Assembly: GCA_033065855.1 (NCBI GenBank)
Contig: JAVXUO010000399.1
Coordinates: 74,501-138,500, forward strand
DNA: 64,000 bases
Reading direction: 5' to 3'
Origin: Escallonia rubra
Lineage: Eukaryota; Streptophyta; Magnoliopsida; Escalloniales; Escalloniaceae
Shown: positions 44,401 through 55,008 of the stretch, piece by piece
Position numbering within the stretch: the stretch's first letter is position 1
How the letters are laid out: the number at the start of each line of letters is the position of its first letter
Position numbers and translations under genes: made by a program
The notes under the pieces: model-generated
Seen by the model: only the letters and a program-made list of their open reading frames with translations
Told to the model about the DNA's origin: nothing
Databases searched by the model: none

Positions 44401-47400
44401 CTTTTAAAACAGCCCCACTACTTTCAAAAAATAATAGAACTTGTACAAACTTTATCATATTTGGCTATGCACTTTATTTTTAAAGCAGCCCACCAAATAA
44501 CAAGATATCTTATTGTTTGTCTAAAATAGCATTATTTTTGTTACATACAAATAATATATGTTAATGAATTTTGCTGTATCCCCGGCGCACCCGTATCCTA
44601 TTTTTTGAAAAATGACATCTGCGTATCCGCACCGGTATGGCATCCGCACCCGCACAGGAATCCGTGCTTCTTAGGTGATAGACATTTTAGTTGGTAGGCG
44701 CATTTTAGTAAAAGGGTCTAGTGCGCCACATAGGGGGCTGATCCACAGCTAGCACTGTGAAAGTTCCTATTTTCCCGACTGATCTCCAGCCGTCCACATC
44801 ACAAAGGGGACGGCTGAGATCTTCTCTTTTTTCAAACTCTCATCGCCCACCGCCCCAAAGAAAGGCAGTTCGTCTGTGTTTACAATTCTGCAGCTGCTCT
44901 GTTTCAACAAATGCCTTTAGCGTCCTTTGGGTTATTTCTCACTCCTTGTTTTATAACTAATCTACTTTCCCTTTCTTCTTCCAAAGACCCCAGGCCCAAC
45001 AAGCAGATGTCCACCGCCGATCTCCACCGCCATCCCCAACATCATCTGCCAGTTCTACTTGCTTTCTTCTGGGCAATCGTCGCTCTCCTGCGCCATACCT
45101 GGGTCGTCCATTTTTCTTAGTTGTTTTTTCGGTTGGGGTTTTGTTTTTGTGGGGGTGGGGGGGGAGGTAAGTTAGATCTACTTCTTGGATCTTTAATTTT
45201 CATGTTTGACTTTTAGATCTGTAAATTGCATCAATGGGGTTTGACATCTGACTGACTATGGTAATTTTAGGAGGGCACACATTAATATGAACCCTATTAT
45301 AAATATCTGAAAACGACTACGGTAAACAATCTGATATGTTTTTGGTCAGCGACTCTTATTTCAAGATTCCTATTGATAAATACTGAGGAAAAAATTGGGC
45401 CCTGAATAACATCTGCCCTGGATTTGATGGCCCGAGGCAATGCCAAAAGATTCCTGAATTGTCACCAATTTTGACCATCAATCACGTCCGTGTGAAATGG
45501 TTTAATAGAGATTTTAGCGATATGTCATATTCTTCAATTCATCCATAACCAAATATTTTGGAATTAATATGAATTAGTATTAAGCCCAGAAGTTGTCGTT
45601 TGGAGACTACGAGTAGAGTTCAATCGATCAGACCCAATATGTGCCAATGGCAATATCCGCTCGCCAGAAGCTTAAAGTTATTTGCAAGATTTGTGAAAAA
45701 TAAGTAGCAAGACAGTTTTGCTTTCTCAATGTTTTCATTGTTGTGTCCCTATCCATTTGGTTTGAAGTGTGTGTCTAATCGTGGATGATTTCTTTTTCTC
45801 GTCTTCTCTACCAAAGCTATATAAGCTCCCCTGAAGCTTATAGTTTGCTGGTTGTTTTCCTTATTTTGGAATGAGTGGTGCTGTTTGAACTAATATAGGA
45901 GTACAAGCACATGCACATAGTGGCTTCACTTTTCTGTGGCCTGACTCTTATTATCTATATTCCCATCAGGACTTGTTTATGCACAAATTGATCAGTTTCT
46001 AGCAATACTTAGTTAGCTAGTATAATTCCAGGGTCTAATGAACCCTTGAATATTGTCGTGAAAAGTCAGGTTAATTGCCCCATACCCCTTGCGACCCTCT
46101 TGCATTGACATTACCCTCTTTCTTCGTAGTGTATGTGATTTAATTGTTGAAGTTTACGTAGAGAGGTAACCCAAATGAGAGAAGAGACCCTAAGTGCTTG
46201 CTTATTTACCATTTCAGGGCCTTGTACCTGGTGGTAGCTTGAAGCCCATTGATGTTGATCCGGATACAACTTGTGATGTGACTGAGTACTATTGGTTCCC
46301 TATGCTGGCTGGTTTATCTGACCTCACCTCTGACCCAAGACCGGAAGTCAGAAACTGTGCACTTGAGGTTTTGTTTGATTTGCTGAATGAAAGAGGAAGC
46401 AAGTTTTCATCATCGTTTTGGGAGAGCATATTTCACCGAGTCCTGTTTCCAATTTTCGATCATGTAAGACACGCTGGAAAAGAGAACCTGGTCTCTTCTG
46501 GAGATGAGTGGCTTCGAGAAACTAGCATCCATTCTCTTCAGTTATTGTGTAACCTCTTCAATGCATTTTACAAGGTATTCAGTATGATTAATCAACTATC
46601 ACAGGTTGTAGTGTCACTTTTTTTCTTTATTATTTCTTGACGAGGGCTAGACCATCTGTCTCTGTTCATGAAGTTCCAGATTTATTTCTCAGTTAATTTT
46701 TGTGATTAACATTCTTTTTCTACTTTGCAAGTATTATTTTCATGTAAATTATGTGTGAATGGCCTGTTGTTAGATGGAGTATGCCGGGCTTAATATTTGT
46801 TCACTCCATTTGCTTAGATAGCAGTGGCCGTGCTGTTCTTTCGGTACACTGCAACGCCTTTACTGTTTCTACATCCTGTTGTTATGCCCATCCTGGCCTT
46901 CCTAGTCTTTCTCAAGCCCTGAATTAAACATTAAATATCTCTGTCCTATATAATATATCCTATTTGCTATTATCTCTGTGCAAAGAAAGCAGAATGAGTT
47001 TCGGATTATACATGGACACGAGTATGCTTTGGCAACACTACTTTTTATTTTTGTTGGGACAGTGCTCTTTATTGAGATGAGATCATATGTTTTGACAACC
47101 AATGTCTTCTCATCTCATGTAGGAGGTATGCTTTATGCTCCCCTCGCTTCTCAGCTTGCTGTTAGATTGCGCCAAAAAGACAGATCAGTCAGTGGTTTCA
47201 ATCTCTCTGGCGGCATTGGTGCATCTCATAGAAGTTGGAGGACACCAATTCAGTGATAGTGACTGGGATACCTTGTTGAAAAGTATCAGGTGCATACTCC
47301 TTTGACTTAGATGAGTAACACAGTGCACATTGTCTTCTCTTGTTCTTCCCATCATTGAGTATAAGTTTAATACCTTTTCATTATTGACCAGAGATGCGTC

Positions 47401-50400
47401 ATACACAACTCAACCCCTTGAGCTTCTCAATGCTTTGGGTTTCGAAAACCCTCATCATACATTACTTCGAAGAGATTTAGAAGTCCCTACAGGGGATAGT
47501 CCATACTCAATGCCTGTTGACAGCGAGTGGACCAATACTCCCCAGCATACTGTCAGTGAAAAGGGTAACGCTAACCCGCGGGTATCCGGGGATATTAGTA
47601 GTGATGTTGTTGCAAGTAATCATAATCGGTCGGCCATTCCGGATCACAATCATAATTTGGCTCTGCCTATTGAGCCGGAGAATTCTCAAGGTTAGCATTT
47701 TGACTTCTTACATTTATACATGCAAATCTAGAAGCTACATCCTACACGTTTAATTTAACGAAGCATTTCATTGCGAGCCTCTTGACTAGAAAACTGTATT
47801 TTGGGCAGGCCTACCTTCGCCTTCTGGAAGAGCTCAGAAACATGCTGATGATGGAAATCTCCAACGCAGTCAAACAATTGGTCAAAGATTTATGGGAAAT
47901 ATGATGGACAACCTCTTTGTTAGAAGTTTTACCTCTAAATCTAAGCACCCTGCTTCGGATGTTGTAGCATCTTCTCCAGTAAAGGTAAGGTGTTATTGTA
48001 CACATATATCAGTTTAGTACTGCTCAGTATCGTAACCACATAAATTCATTGTACTCGGTAAATATGGCCCTTACCAGACCTTGACTTACTGTATATGGTT
48101 TAGCTGGCTTAGCCGGTTCATTAACCATATCGGCATATTTTTCTTTGGTTTGGTGCTAATGTCAACCAAGTAATAGAATAAATTCTTATTTTAATCAAGT
48201 AATAGAATAAATTCTTACTGCCTGAAGAGGTTTCATCACCTCAATCTCAACTCAAATGTTGATGAAATTACTCATATTTAGATGTTTTCTTTTCCATACA
48301 TGTCAGTCACGGTGTTTGGAAAATGGCTCTGGACGGGTTTTTTGTGTGTTGGGGAGGGGGTTGTTGGCAATATTTGGAGTGTTTATTTTTCTTTCCAGCT
48401 TCTTGCAGTGAGATGAATAAGGTATCTCAAGGGGTAGGTGGATTAAATAGTCACCCTTCCAATTGGGGGTTAGTCCTGGAATCTTTCCTTTAGATTAGTG
48501 TTTCAACATTGACGAATGAAGTTATCTGGCGTGGGCCTGAGAGGACACTATGAAGATTCAATGAGACTATCTGTGATCTATTGTCAAAGGGACTGATTTA
48601 ATCTTCCCATGTACTGATTTGGAATGACAGGATTTGCTTAAAAGTGGCCTTTTCCCTTTGGGAGGAGTAATATGACTATGCCTCTCAACCAAGGGGTGCA
48701 ATGGCGAGAAGCCTTGTTCACTGGGCCACTCTTTTTGCCTGCTAAACTGTTTTCAGACAAAGGTTCAATTGATTGAGTTGTCGGAGTTCGGACGTGGGAT
48801 GATGGAATGCTGGGAAAGGACGTTTACCTGTCCTGATACTCTATGTGCAAATCGATAGGGTGTGGATCACATATTGCTTCCCCTAACGTGGCACTGGCGA
48901 TTGTCTTGTTTGCTTTGGCAATGTCATCAGTTGATATCTAGGTTGAAGGAACGGACCAAGCAGTGGAAATTTACAATTTGCTGTATATGATATGTCAATA
49001 TTGGTATCATCTCAATTCCAATTAAGCATTGGTTTATTCGGACACAGTATTAGCAATACTTACCAGATGAGAGAGGAAAATGAATCCGCTGAAAGGTGTG
49101 TGCAAAACCTTACAAAATTGGTCTTTCTTTGGAAGACCATGTGGAGAATATTGGCTCCCCATAAGGTGGCTACTTTCACTTCGGAAACTAGCCATGGACG
49201 AGGCTTTGGAGCCAAAATTGCAAGAGTGCAACTGCAAAAGGATGCAGAGAGCGTGGATCAAGTTCCTACATATTCAGAGGCAAGAGAGCTAGGGGGACTG
49301 TTTCTTTGGGTCTCTTCAGTAGGTTGAAAACCAAAATTCGCTTAGCGGGTAATATAATGTTAACAAATATTTTCAGCTTTTAGAGTAGCGCCGGCTTCCC
49401 TTCAAGCATGTGCAATAACCTATTATTGATCTACAGAAAGTCTTAAAGCACAACTTTGCTGCATAAGCTGTGGTCAATTCGAGTTGCTATGCAGATAGCC
49501 TACAGACAGAAGGGGGAGAGAAGGTGAGGTCTTGGGATATATGCCTGTTGCTATTGTTTTGGAGCATTTGCAACTTGGTGTAAGACCGGGAGAGCATTTA
49601 AGGTGGAAATCTGAGGAGGAAGAAGTATTTATAGCTACGCTTGAGGCTCTATTGGTGCATCTAAGGCGCTATGTATGACTCTTTCAAGTATACTAGAGTT
49701 GAGCATTAAGTTCGTTTATTTTCTCTCTCTAGAGACACCTTGCCCTTTCCACATGCATGTTTCCTCTTATTACCCCATAAACGTGGAAGGTATCTGCTGC
49801 TGCGTTACTACTTTCTACACGTGTGCTTTCCTTTTTTTGGTTGGGAAGGAGGGTGTGGGGTTTGGGGAAGATGTCCCCATGGGTGACTAACGTGGTAGGG
49901 ACCATAGCTATTAAAGGCAAGGCGCACCTCAGGCGCAAAGGGCCCTTGGAGCTAGGTGCAAGGCGCAGGCGTGCACCTTTTCAAAGTGAGCAGCAAAATA
50001 AAAATAAATAGATATTAGTGCACTAATCCAATAAAATCACGTAAAATTTCAGAACATGGCAATTTAACAAATTTTCAACACTAGAAAGAGTTTCAAATCC
50101 AATGAGAAGTAGTTAATCATAAATGAATATGGGCTAAGGCAGCAATGTTTTCCTCAAAAGGAAATCATAGGCTCCAAGTCTGGTAGAGATTCCTCTTCAA
50201 TTTCATCTTCTTTGTCTACAAGGTGAAGTGAAGGAGTAGATTTACTTAGAAGAGAGTAACAGCTGGGGACGAGACGCTAGCACAATGAACAACATATAAG
50301 AGAATCGATTTATTAGGGATTAGGGATTTTAGGTTTTTTTTTTTTTTTTTTGTGGTTTAGATATTGATTTATTATGTTATGAAACAAAGAATAAAAAATA

Positions 50401-53400
50401 ATGAACGGTTGAGATGATGCCACGACCACGACCACGATGCAAAAATAAAAAATTAGGATTTTTGGTTTTTTTTTGCGCCTCCACCACCGCCTTGCGCCTG
50501 GGCGCGCGCCTTTTCGAAGGGGCTGTGCCTAGCCCTAGCCGAGGCACAAGGAGTGCGCCTTGCGCCTAGGCGTGCCTTTGATAACACTGGTAGGGACTCC
50601 CCGTCTATGAATATCATGTTTAATATGTTGGCCTTGTGGATTAGCTCTACTAGGTTCCTTTGAACTTTGGTGGAGGCTTTTAGAATTTAAAACTGCTATT
50701 ATAGTTGGTTACTTTCACGGATGGTTGGGTTCGGTTACTCACTCATGCCTTGTACAGAAGCCCTTTCTTTTTGTTTTTTCACATGGGCTTCAGTTTGAGA
50801 TTTGAATTGAGATTTTTTCTTTTTCTTCTTTCCTCTTGTTGATGTCTAGTTCTCTGATGCTATGGATGCCATGGAGCCTGATGCCAAAGATGCGGACGAA
50901 AGTCTAATATTAGGAACCATTAGGAGCAAATGCATCACTCAGTTGTTACTTCTAGGTGCTATTGATAGCATCCAGGTATGAGCTAATTCTGTCTACCCCC
51001 CTCCGTATTTGAGATCAATATTTATTTTACTATCAAAGTCCTTTTTTGTCAACTTGTTAAAGAGGTAGACTATCCTACGCATGTATATATATACATGTAT
51101 ATATTGTTGTTTGGGGGGGGGGGGGGGGAGGGGAGGGGAGTTTTAACACGTATATATACATTTATGTATATACATACATGTAAATGTACGTGTTTGTGTG
51201 CCTGTGTGCATCTGAATATGTGACGAAGAGTGTAGTTCTTACTTGTGAAAAAAGTGAGAGAAAAGAAAAGCAGCTTTTACTGACGCTTCTCAAACATGCA
51301 GAAGAAATACTGGACCAAGTTGAAGGCACCACAAAAGATTACGATCATGGACATTTTGTTCTCTGTATTGGAGTTTGCTGCCTCATATAACTCATATGCT
51401 AACCTCCGATTTCGAATGCACCACATTCCTGCTGAAAGGTGGGTGGACATGTAGTCCAAGTTGATTTCATAAGTTCTCTATTAAACTTTGTTGTCTTAAA
51501 CTGCAAGAACAAACCTTGTCTCCTAACTTAGTTTTTTATTGGACAGGCCACCTTTAAATCTTCTTCGCCAGGAATTAGCTGGAACTTGCATTTATTTGGA
51601 TGTCTTACAGAAGTCAACTGCCGGAAATAAGTCAAACAGAGAGGAAAAATGTAATACAAATGTTTCCCAGGAATTAGATTCTGGTTCTGGTTCTGGTTCA
51701 GTCCATTATGCAATTGCTGTAGACTCTGAAGAAGGAAAACTTGAAGGGATAGCAGAAGAGAAGCTAGTGTCCTTCTGTGGACAGGTACTAAGGGAGGCAT
51801 CTGAGTTCCAGTCCAATCTTGGGGAGACTACTAATATGGACATTCATCGAGTCCTGGAATTGCGTTCTCCAATTATTGTCAAGGTATGTATAGCTTTTTG
51901 CTTATGTCTGGGACTTTATTCAACTGCAGCTTGCCAATTTTAAACAAACTGCACACATGCAAGCCAAATAAGTGTAGTCCCCTTCATTTCTCTCTCTCAA
52001 GAATGTCAAAAGTCAAAACCTTCTAAAACAACTAGGAAAATGGAATTCCAAACCACAAAGAAACAACAGAAAAGGGTTAAAAAAATCGGAAAGTATCCTA
52101 AAAGTGGATAAGAGCTAAGATCGCGCCTCCACCTGGGTATACTCTTTCCCGCAATAGATGATAGTCGTTGGGATACCTTGTTGAGAAATGTACAATGAAA
52201 TCAACACGGCATGTTCTTTCCCACTATTAAGTGAAATTAGAGGGTCCAATCATGCTCTTCCTCAATAAATGAATCTTTAGATAAAAATATGCAGCCTCAA
52301 CTTGCAGACGCTGAAACGACTCTTAAACCTAAATGCAACAGAATTTGAACGGAAGTTATAAACTCTAGTTAAGTCTATGATTCTCGTTTTATAGTATATA
52401 AAAATTAGCTAGAGAGAGTTAATCGGGAAAAAGTTTAAATAGAACTTTTGCAGCTTTTCCCTTATATAGTCGTTGATCCACAGCCAGATGCTTGTCTGTC
52501 ATCTAGCTGAATCCACACCAGGTTAATCTCAAACTTGAAAACTTCCCTCCATGCAAGTACGAGAGGAAGAGTGAAGACACAAGGAGAACGATGAGGTTTA
52601 ACCTCGTTTGCCAATATTTACAGTTTGCCTCCTAAGTTATAAGATTACATTTTGCTTCCAATCTTTAATTCATTTAATTGACATAGACGTACGATCTCTT
52701 AGCTTCAACCCTCCGATATGTAAGCATGTAATTAATTGCTACAGAAATGTTTGTTGGTAGAAATTAATCTATTAAATTAGACTCCTTGATATCCATTGTC
52801 GTCATCGCCCGAGCCTTAACTCTAGCCCCTCCTACTGCCTTATTTGCTTCCTTTCTAGCCAACTTTTACTTCTCAACTCCCTAAGACACTGTTAGGCTCA
52901 TCATCCAGATTCCACAGTCCCTCTTTAATCAACGTATCCTTAAGAGCGTGTTTGGATGGATTTACTACATTTTAGGAGCTATTTGAAAAGGGGATTTGGT
53001 GTGCTCAAATCCCCTCTGAAAATAATTAGTCTAGACTAGTTTTTTGTCAAATCCTTTCCACAAATGTAGCTGCACTTTCAGATGCAGTGACTTTTTTTCC
53101 TCCGTAAACCTCCACCACCCAGTTTGACCGTCTCTCGCCTTTGACCTTCCTATTCCAATTCTCAATATATATGTCCAGCACTACCAACCTATTTAAGAAT
53201 GTAGCAAGACACATTCTAGAAATGACCTTATAGTTTTTACATAATGCTCGGTCTTCCCTCACGTCGAGGAAGAAATCTGTCTGGCTACGATGAGAGCCAC
53301 TACTAAAAGTAATAAACGCGAGTGGCTGTTCTTAAAGAAGGTGATTGCTATCATCAACTCAAGAGCTACTGCAACAAGTAGGATGTCTTGTCATGATTCA

Positions 53401-55008
53401 TTCCAATCTCCAAGACCAAATCCTTCATTTACTCCTACCTAGCGGGCATACGCTTGGATTACATTAGTCATCTCCTGTATTATTACTAACTTAACTAATA
53501 TAGCTCTCTAGCCTTTCTCTTGACATCTACAGCGTCAGCGTTTTATCTGCTATAGTTCTTACTCAACTTCTATTCCTATACTTGCCTGTGTACTACAAAC
53601 TATAACCTGTCTCCACTATCTCCTTAGGATTGTCTCCTACCCACTTGGTTTGCCTTATGGTAGATGATTTTGTTGCAGTTGGAAAAATTACTTAACGGTG
53701 TTTCTTCTAACCATTAGTGGTGCCAACTGCCTAGTAGCATGTTCCGGTCAACCCTGAAATAATCTTATCGGTTGTCACAACGTCAATCCTTATATCATGC
53801 ATACTGCAATTAAGTTATTTCAAATGGTATATCTGTCAAGCCCTCAGCACAATTAATATATGTTCCATCCAGAAAATTTGCTCAAAACTCGAATGAGAAA
53901 ACTTTTTGTCATATGAACCCTAGTGCGACCAATTTTCAGCCATTGTTCTAGAAGACCACATAGAATTTTCTCCCTTTTCACGGAGGATGACGGGTTCCTG
54001 GTTGAGAGGAGTCGCGTCAGGGATAATGCCTCGTGGCAGCTTGTAAGCCAAGGCATGAAAATGCCCACGAACTCAAATCCCAGTTTTATCTCCTCTCCAT
54101 TTCGGAAAATGGCCGCCTTCTGAACAACTCAACCATGTACCTCGGGATCATCCAAGCAATACCAAAAAAAGGACCTAGTCTCAAACCTCCTAGCCATTGA
54201 ACTTGCTCATGGACCATCAATTTGCATAGTTCTTAGAAGGTTCCTAACATGCATGTTTGTGCATCTATTCAACCACTGTGCATATCAACTGTGCAGCGAC
54301 TAGATCTCCACCACTGTGCATATCATCTGTACTTTCAAGTGCTATGGAATAGAGTATCAACATCTTTACATACCTGTCTGTCTTTCAGGTGCTTAAAGGC
54401 ATGTGTTTCATGAACAACCAGATATTTAGAGACCACCTGAGAGAATTCTATCCTGTGATTACTAAACTCGTATGCTGCGATCAGGTAATTTCCATTCTAC
54501 GTTATTTTACTTTAGCCTTCGTTAACTCTTTCAAATGAGATCTGTAGATCAGAGAGTAGTATTGCTAGAAACTAGTTCCATGGACTAGCTAAAGGTAATC
54601 TAAACTGATTATGACTGCACTAATTTCTAAATCATCAGGAGTGTGTTAACCATGGCATTCCACTGTAGCTGGGGTTGGATCCCCTCATACTATAGTCGGT
54701 GCAACAATTTCAAAATTTATATTGTCATGTCTTCTAATCGAGCCAGCTTCAGCGATTTGGATGCTGCGCTCAGTGTGAGTGCTACCAGCAGCTGGCCTCC
54801 CATTCCTTTGGGTTGTTGCATAGCCGGCCTCCTTAGACCATGGCCTCGTATGCTTATCTCATACTAGCGGCGCAGTGGCATTGAAACTACAAAAATTTTC
54901 TTGCTATAGCTTCTTTACGTTCTGATTAGCTCTTGATTCATTCAGATGGATGTTCGTGGAGCTCTTGCTGATCTTTTCAGAGTGCAGTTGCATGCATTGA
55001 TGCATTAG
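24675..55008 (+). CDS. BIG5: BIG5/MIN7/BEN1-like ARF-GEF, 33 exons, 1,807 residues
   Basis: Large brefeldin-A-inhibited guanine-nucleotide exchange factor that loads GTP on ARF GTPases. Exons joined at GT-AG borders total 5,424 nt with the frame preserved at every junction, from ATG 24675 to TAG 55006-55008. Order: DCB region (exons 1-11), HUS region with an Asn-Tyr-Asp-Cys-Asp box at residues 491-495 (exon 15), Sec7 domain about 600-790 (exons 18-20) with catalytic Glu690 and Met-Leu-Asn-Thr-Asp-Ala-His-Asn-Pro at 728-736, then C-terminal HDS repeats. The first residues (Met-Ala-Ala-Gly-Gly-Phe) and overall alignment point to BIG5 rather than BIG1-4. The Arabidopsis protein acts at the trans-Golgi network/early endosome, in PIN recycling and in immunity as a target of the effector HopM1. 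Paralog choice is by recollection of the family, not a search. Confidence 0.9.
26500..28932 (+). other. Intron 5, 2.4 kb, no recognised gene
   Basis: This is mostly AT-rich unique-looking sequence. Antisense ORFs at 27177-27416 (79 codons) and 27596-27826 (76 codons) are the only ones with protein-like composition; the second holds a helix-like Tyr-Leu-Gln-Glu-Lys-Ile-Glu-Glu segment. I cannot match either. They might be remnants of an inserted sequence. Confidence 0.5.
28933..30153 (+). CDS. BIG5: BIG5-like gene, exons 6-11
   Basis: Exons: 28933-28990, 29108-29192, 29324-29527, 29746-29804, 29930-29999, 30085-30153. They finish the DCB region: a Val-His-Gly-Glu-Pro-Leu-Leu-Gly start, then the Ser-Pro-Ile-Asn-Gln-Ala-Thr and Phe-Arg-Arg-Met-Glu blocks. 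Exon 8 is a Ser/Gly/Asp-rich linker followed by Ala-Ser-Val-Glu-Glu-Leu. Exons 9-11 (Gly-Gln-Arg-Asp-Ala-Leu, then Leu-Ser-Leu-Glu-Leu-Leu-Gln) lead into the HUS region. A (CCA)n tract at about 29010-29035 sits in intron 6. Confidence 0.88.
30542..32019. mobile_element. hAT-type non-autonomous element in BIG5-like intron 11
   Basis: The right end reads TTGCCACCCCTA at 32008-32019, the usual hAT terminus in inverse (TAGGGGTGGCAA); the left end TACGCCGGTCAA at 30542 is a diverged partner. Flanking 8-mers ATATTTTC (30534-30541) and ATAGTTTC (32020-32027) match at 7 of 8, as for a hAT target duplication. The interior is CCACCA-rich and contains an imperfect tandem duplication of about 330 bp (about 31195-31440 and 31530-31750). 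ORFs inside are low-complexity and not genes. Confidence 0.75.
32214..33712 (+). CDS. BIG5: BIG5-like gene, exons 12-18 (HUS region)
   Basis: Exons: 32214-32336, 32429-32482, 32588-32676, 32844-32940, 33052-33150, 33245-33445, 33602-33712. Exon 15 carries the HUS box (Asn-Tyr-Asp-Cys-Asp, residues 491-495), which contacts the DCB domain in large ARF-GEFs. Exon 17 is a charged, less conserved linker ending in the conserved Lys-Ala-His-Lys-Ser-Thr-Met-Glu. Exon 18 (Gly-Ile-Glu-Tyr-Leu-Ile) opens the Sec7 domain. All borders are GT-AG and phases agree. Confidence 0.9.
33828..35672 (+). CDS. BIG5: BIG5-like gene, exons 19-20 (Sec7 catalytic core)
   Basis: Exon 19 is 33828-34012 and exon 20 is 35049-35672. 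Exon 19 ends in [12 protein letters not shown]; the Glu (residue 690) is the catalytic glutamic finger that displaces GDP-Mg from ARF. Exon 20 starts Tyr-Cys-Ala-Asp-Asn-Pro and holds motif 2 (residues 728-736), then the post-Sec7 linker and the first HDS part. At the four positions that govern brefeldin A sensitivity in other Sec7 proteins it has Tyr724, Ala725, Asp732 and Met742, three of the four sensitive-type residues. An open frame at 34822-35676 reads through intron 19; its upstream part is intron. Confidence 0.93.
36009..36426 (+). CDS. BIG5: BIG5-like gene, exon 21 (HDS1 region)
   Basis: One 418-nt exon from AG/ATTCAATTTC to CGAATG/GTAATT. It encodes the conserved stretch Asn-Val-Glu-Ala-Leu-Arg-Thr-Leu-Leu, then Gln-Asp-Thr-Trp, Glu-Gln-Val-Phe-Val and Leu-Val-Glu-Ile-Ser-Tyr-Tyr-Asn-Met, typical of the helical repeats downstream of Sec7 that regulate membrane recruitment. 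It is followed by a 2-kb intron with a Mutator-like insertion. Confidence 0.9.
36666..37874. mobile_element. Mutator-like element in BIG5-like intron 21
   Basis: Inverted ends of about 60 bp start GGGTAAATTACACACGGCAC at 36666 and end with the reverse counterpart at 37874. They are flanked by identical 9-bp repeats TTGAATTTT at 36657-36665 and 37875-37883, the Mutator-superfamily signature. The interior (36830-37700) is GC-richer than the intron around it, with CCACC/GGTGG text, a GA/GT tract (37539-37570) and poly-G; it may include captured host sequence. No transposase is seen. Confidence 0.9.
38465..39164 (+). CDS. BIG5: BIG5-like gene, exons 22-24
   Basis: Exons: 38465-38704, 38784-38907, 39016-39164. 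Exon 22 starts Val-Trp-Ala-Arg-Ile-Trp and includes Ala-Gly-Ser-His-His-Asp-Glu-Lys and Met-Lys-Tyr-Leu-Glu-Arg. Exon 23 has Ser-Gly-Trp-Arg-Ser-Val-Phe with a run of three Ala and three Asp; a false acceptor at 38770 is excluded by frame. Exon 24 ends Ile-Cys-Glu-Asp-Arg-Leu-Ala-Glu. These are HDS2-HDS3 repeats. Confidence 0.9.
40635..41885. mobile_element. hAT-type element inside intron 24 LTR-like repeat
   Basis: Ends are CATAGGCGGACC at 40635 and GGTTCCGCCCCTG ending at 41885, imperfect inverted repeats; both sub-ends carry GCACCCCCTGA. The flanks GCTGTGAG (40627-40634) and ACTGTGAG (41886-41893) match at 7 of 8, fitting a hAT target duplication. It contains a further MITE at 40818-41161 and no transposase. 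Confidence 0.75.
40818..41161. mobile_element. 344-bp MITE nested inside the hAT element
   Basis: Perfect 17-bp inverted ends, CTATGTTACATGGACTC at 40818-40834 and GAGTCCATGTAACATAG at 41145-41161, with GTGTCGGACAC-like sub-terminal text on both sides. The flanking 8-mers CCCATGAG and ACCATGGG match at 6 of 8. It is the innermost layer of the nest. Confidence 0.75.
43986..44673. mobile_element. hAT-like element in intron 24
   Basis: Ends are TCTGAAGCACCGG at 43986 and CCGTGCTTCTTA ending at 44673, imperfect inverted repeats; both ends contain GGTGCGG/CCGCACC sub-terminal copies. The flanks TGTGATAG (43978-43985) and GGTGATAG (44674-44681) match at 7 of 8. The interior has a GAAGAAGGAGAAGAG stretch and no transposase. 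Confidence 0.7.
46218..46574 (+). CDS. BIG5: BIG5-like gene, exon 25
   Basis: A 357-nt, phase-0 exon after the 7-kb intron. It encodes the strongly conserved [13 protein letters not shown] block, then [10 protein letters not shown] and Phe-Trp-Glu-Ser-Ile-Phe-His-Arg (HDS3). Its presence in frame shows the intron load has not broken the coding sequence. Confidence 0.92.
47123..47984 (+). CDS. BIG5: BIG5-like gene, exons 26-28
   Basis: Exons: 47123-47289, 47392-47690, 47809-47984. Exon 26 encodes Glu-Val-Cys-Phe-Met-Leu-Pro and a conserved [10 protein letters not shown]. Exons 27 and 28 start conserved ([10 protein letters not shown]) and then become an Asn/Ser/Pro/His-rich variable linker. 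Exon 28 recovers conserved [10 protein letters not shown] and Met-Asp-Asn-Leu-Phe, then a Ser/Lys-rich end. A length difference in this linker helps explain why the protein is longer than the roughly 1,740 residues I recall for Arabidopsis. Confidence 0.88.
48400..49690 (+). pseudogene. LINE 3' fragment in intron 28, degraded
   Basis: Across several phases the plus strand resembles the end of a plant L1-type LINE. There is a zf-RVT-like pattern of Met-Trp-Arg-x-x-Ala-Pro-His-Lys-Val-Ala-x-Phe-Thr with Glu-Ser-Val-Asp at about 49120-49270, and an Ile-Trp-Asn-like tail near 49550-49600. No intact frame remains, and boundaries are soft. Confidence 0.4.
49903..50589. mobile_element. hAT element in BIG5-like intron 28
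   Basis: Identical 8-bp flanks GTAGGGAC at 49895-49902 and 50590-50597 bracket a 687-bp element. Ends are CATAGCTATTAAAGGCAAGGCGC at 49903 (first bases shown in part) and its diverged inverse ending ...TTTGATAACACTG at 50589. Sub-terminal arrays of AGGCGC/GCGCCT occur on both sides. No coding capacity. Confidence 0.88.
50850..55008 (+). CDS. BIG5: BIG5-like gene, exons 29-33 and stop
   Basis: Exons: 50850-50975, 51302-51438, 51547-51883, 54389-54484, 54946-55008. Exon 29 ends in [11 protein letters not shown]. Exon 30 has [14 protein letters not shown]. Exon 31 contains a (Gly-Ser)4-type linker from a GGTTCT repeat, then Gly-Glu-Thr-Thr-Asn-Met-Asp and Val-Leu-Glu-Leu-Arg-Ser-Pro. Exon 33 ends ...Ala-Leu-Met-His before TAG at 55006. 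A donor-like GTACTA inside exon 31 (51785) is not used, because the frame continues with conserved residues. Confidence 0.9.
51884..54388 (+). other. Intron 31, 2.5 kb, no recognised gene
   Basis: Mixed sequence with a GTGTTTGGATGGATTTACTA stretch at about 52950 that resembles the edge of common plant MITEs, but no paired inverse end was located. ORFs at 53047-53262 and 53853-54123 show no recognised domain. Nothing else can be supported. Confidence 0.5.

Larger units (their letters stand above)
39165..46217 (+). other. Intron 24, 7.05 kb, filled with nested repeats
   Basis: The largest intron of the gene. From left to right: a CT tract (39425-39447); related GC-rich repeats with a GAGCCCATCCCCACCCA core at about 39480 and 43020; an LTR-like sequence with a nested hAT and MITE (40157-42060); microsatellites including (GT)n at 42977-42994; another hAT-like element (43986-44673); a repeat end sharing GTGCGCCACATAG at about 44720; then unique-looking sequence to the acceptor at 46217. 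None of the ORFs here has a supported coding signature. Confidence 0.75.
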
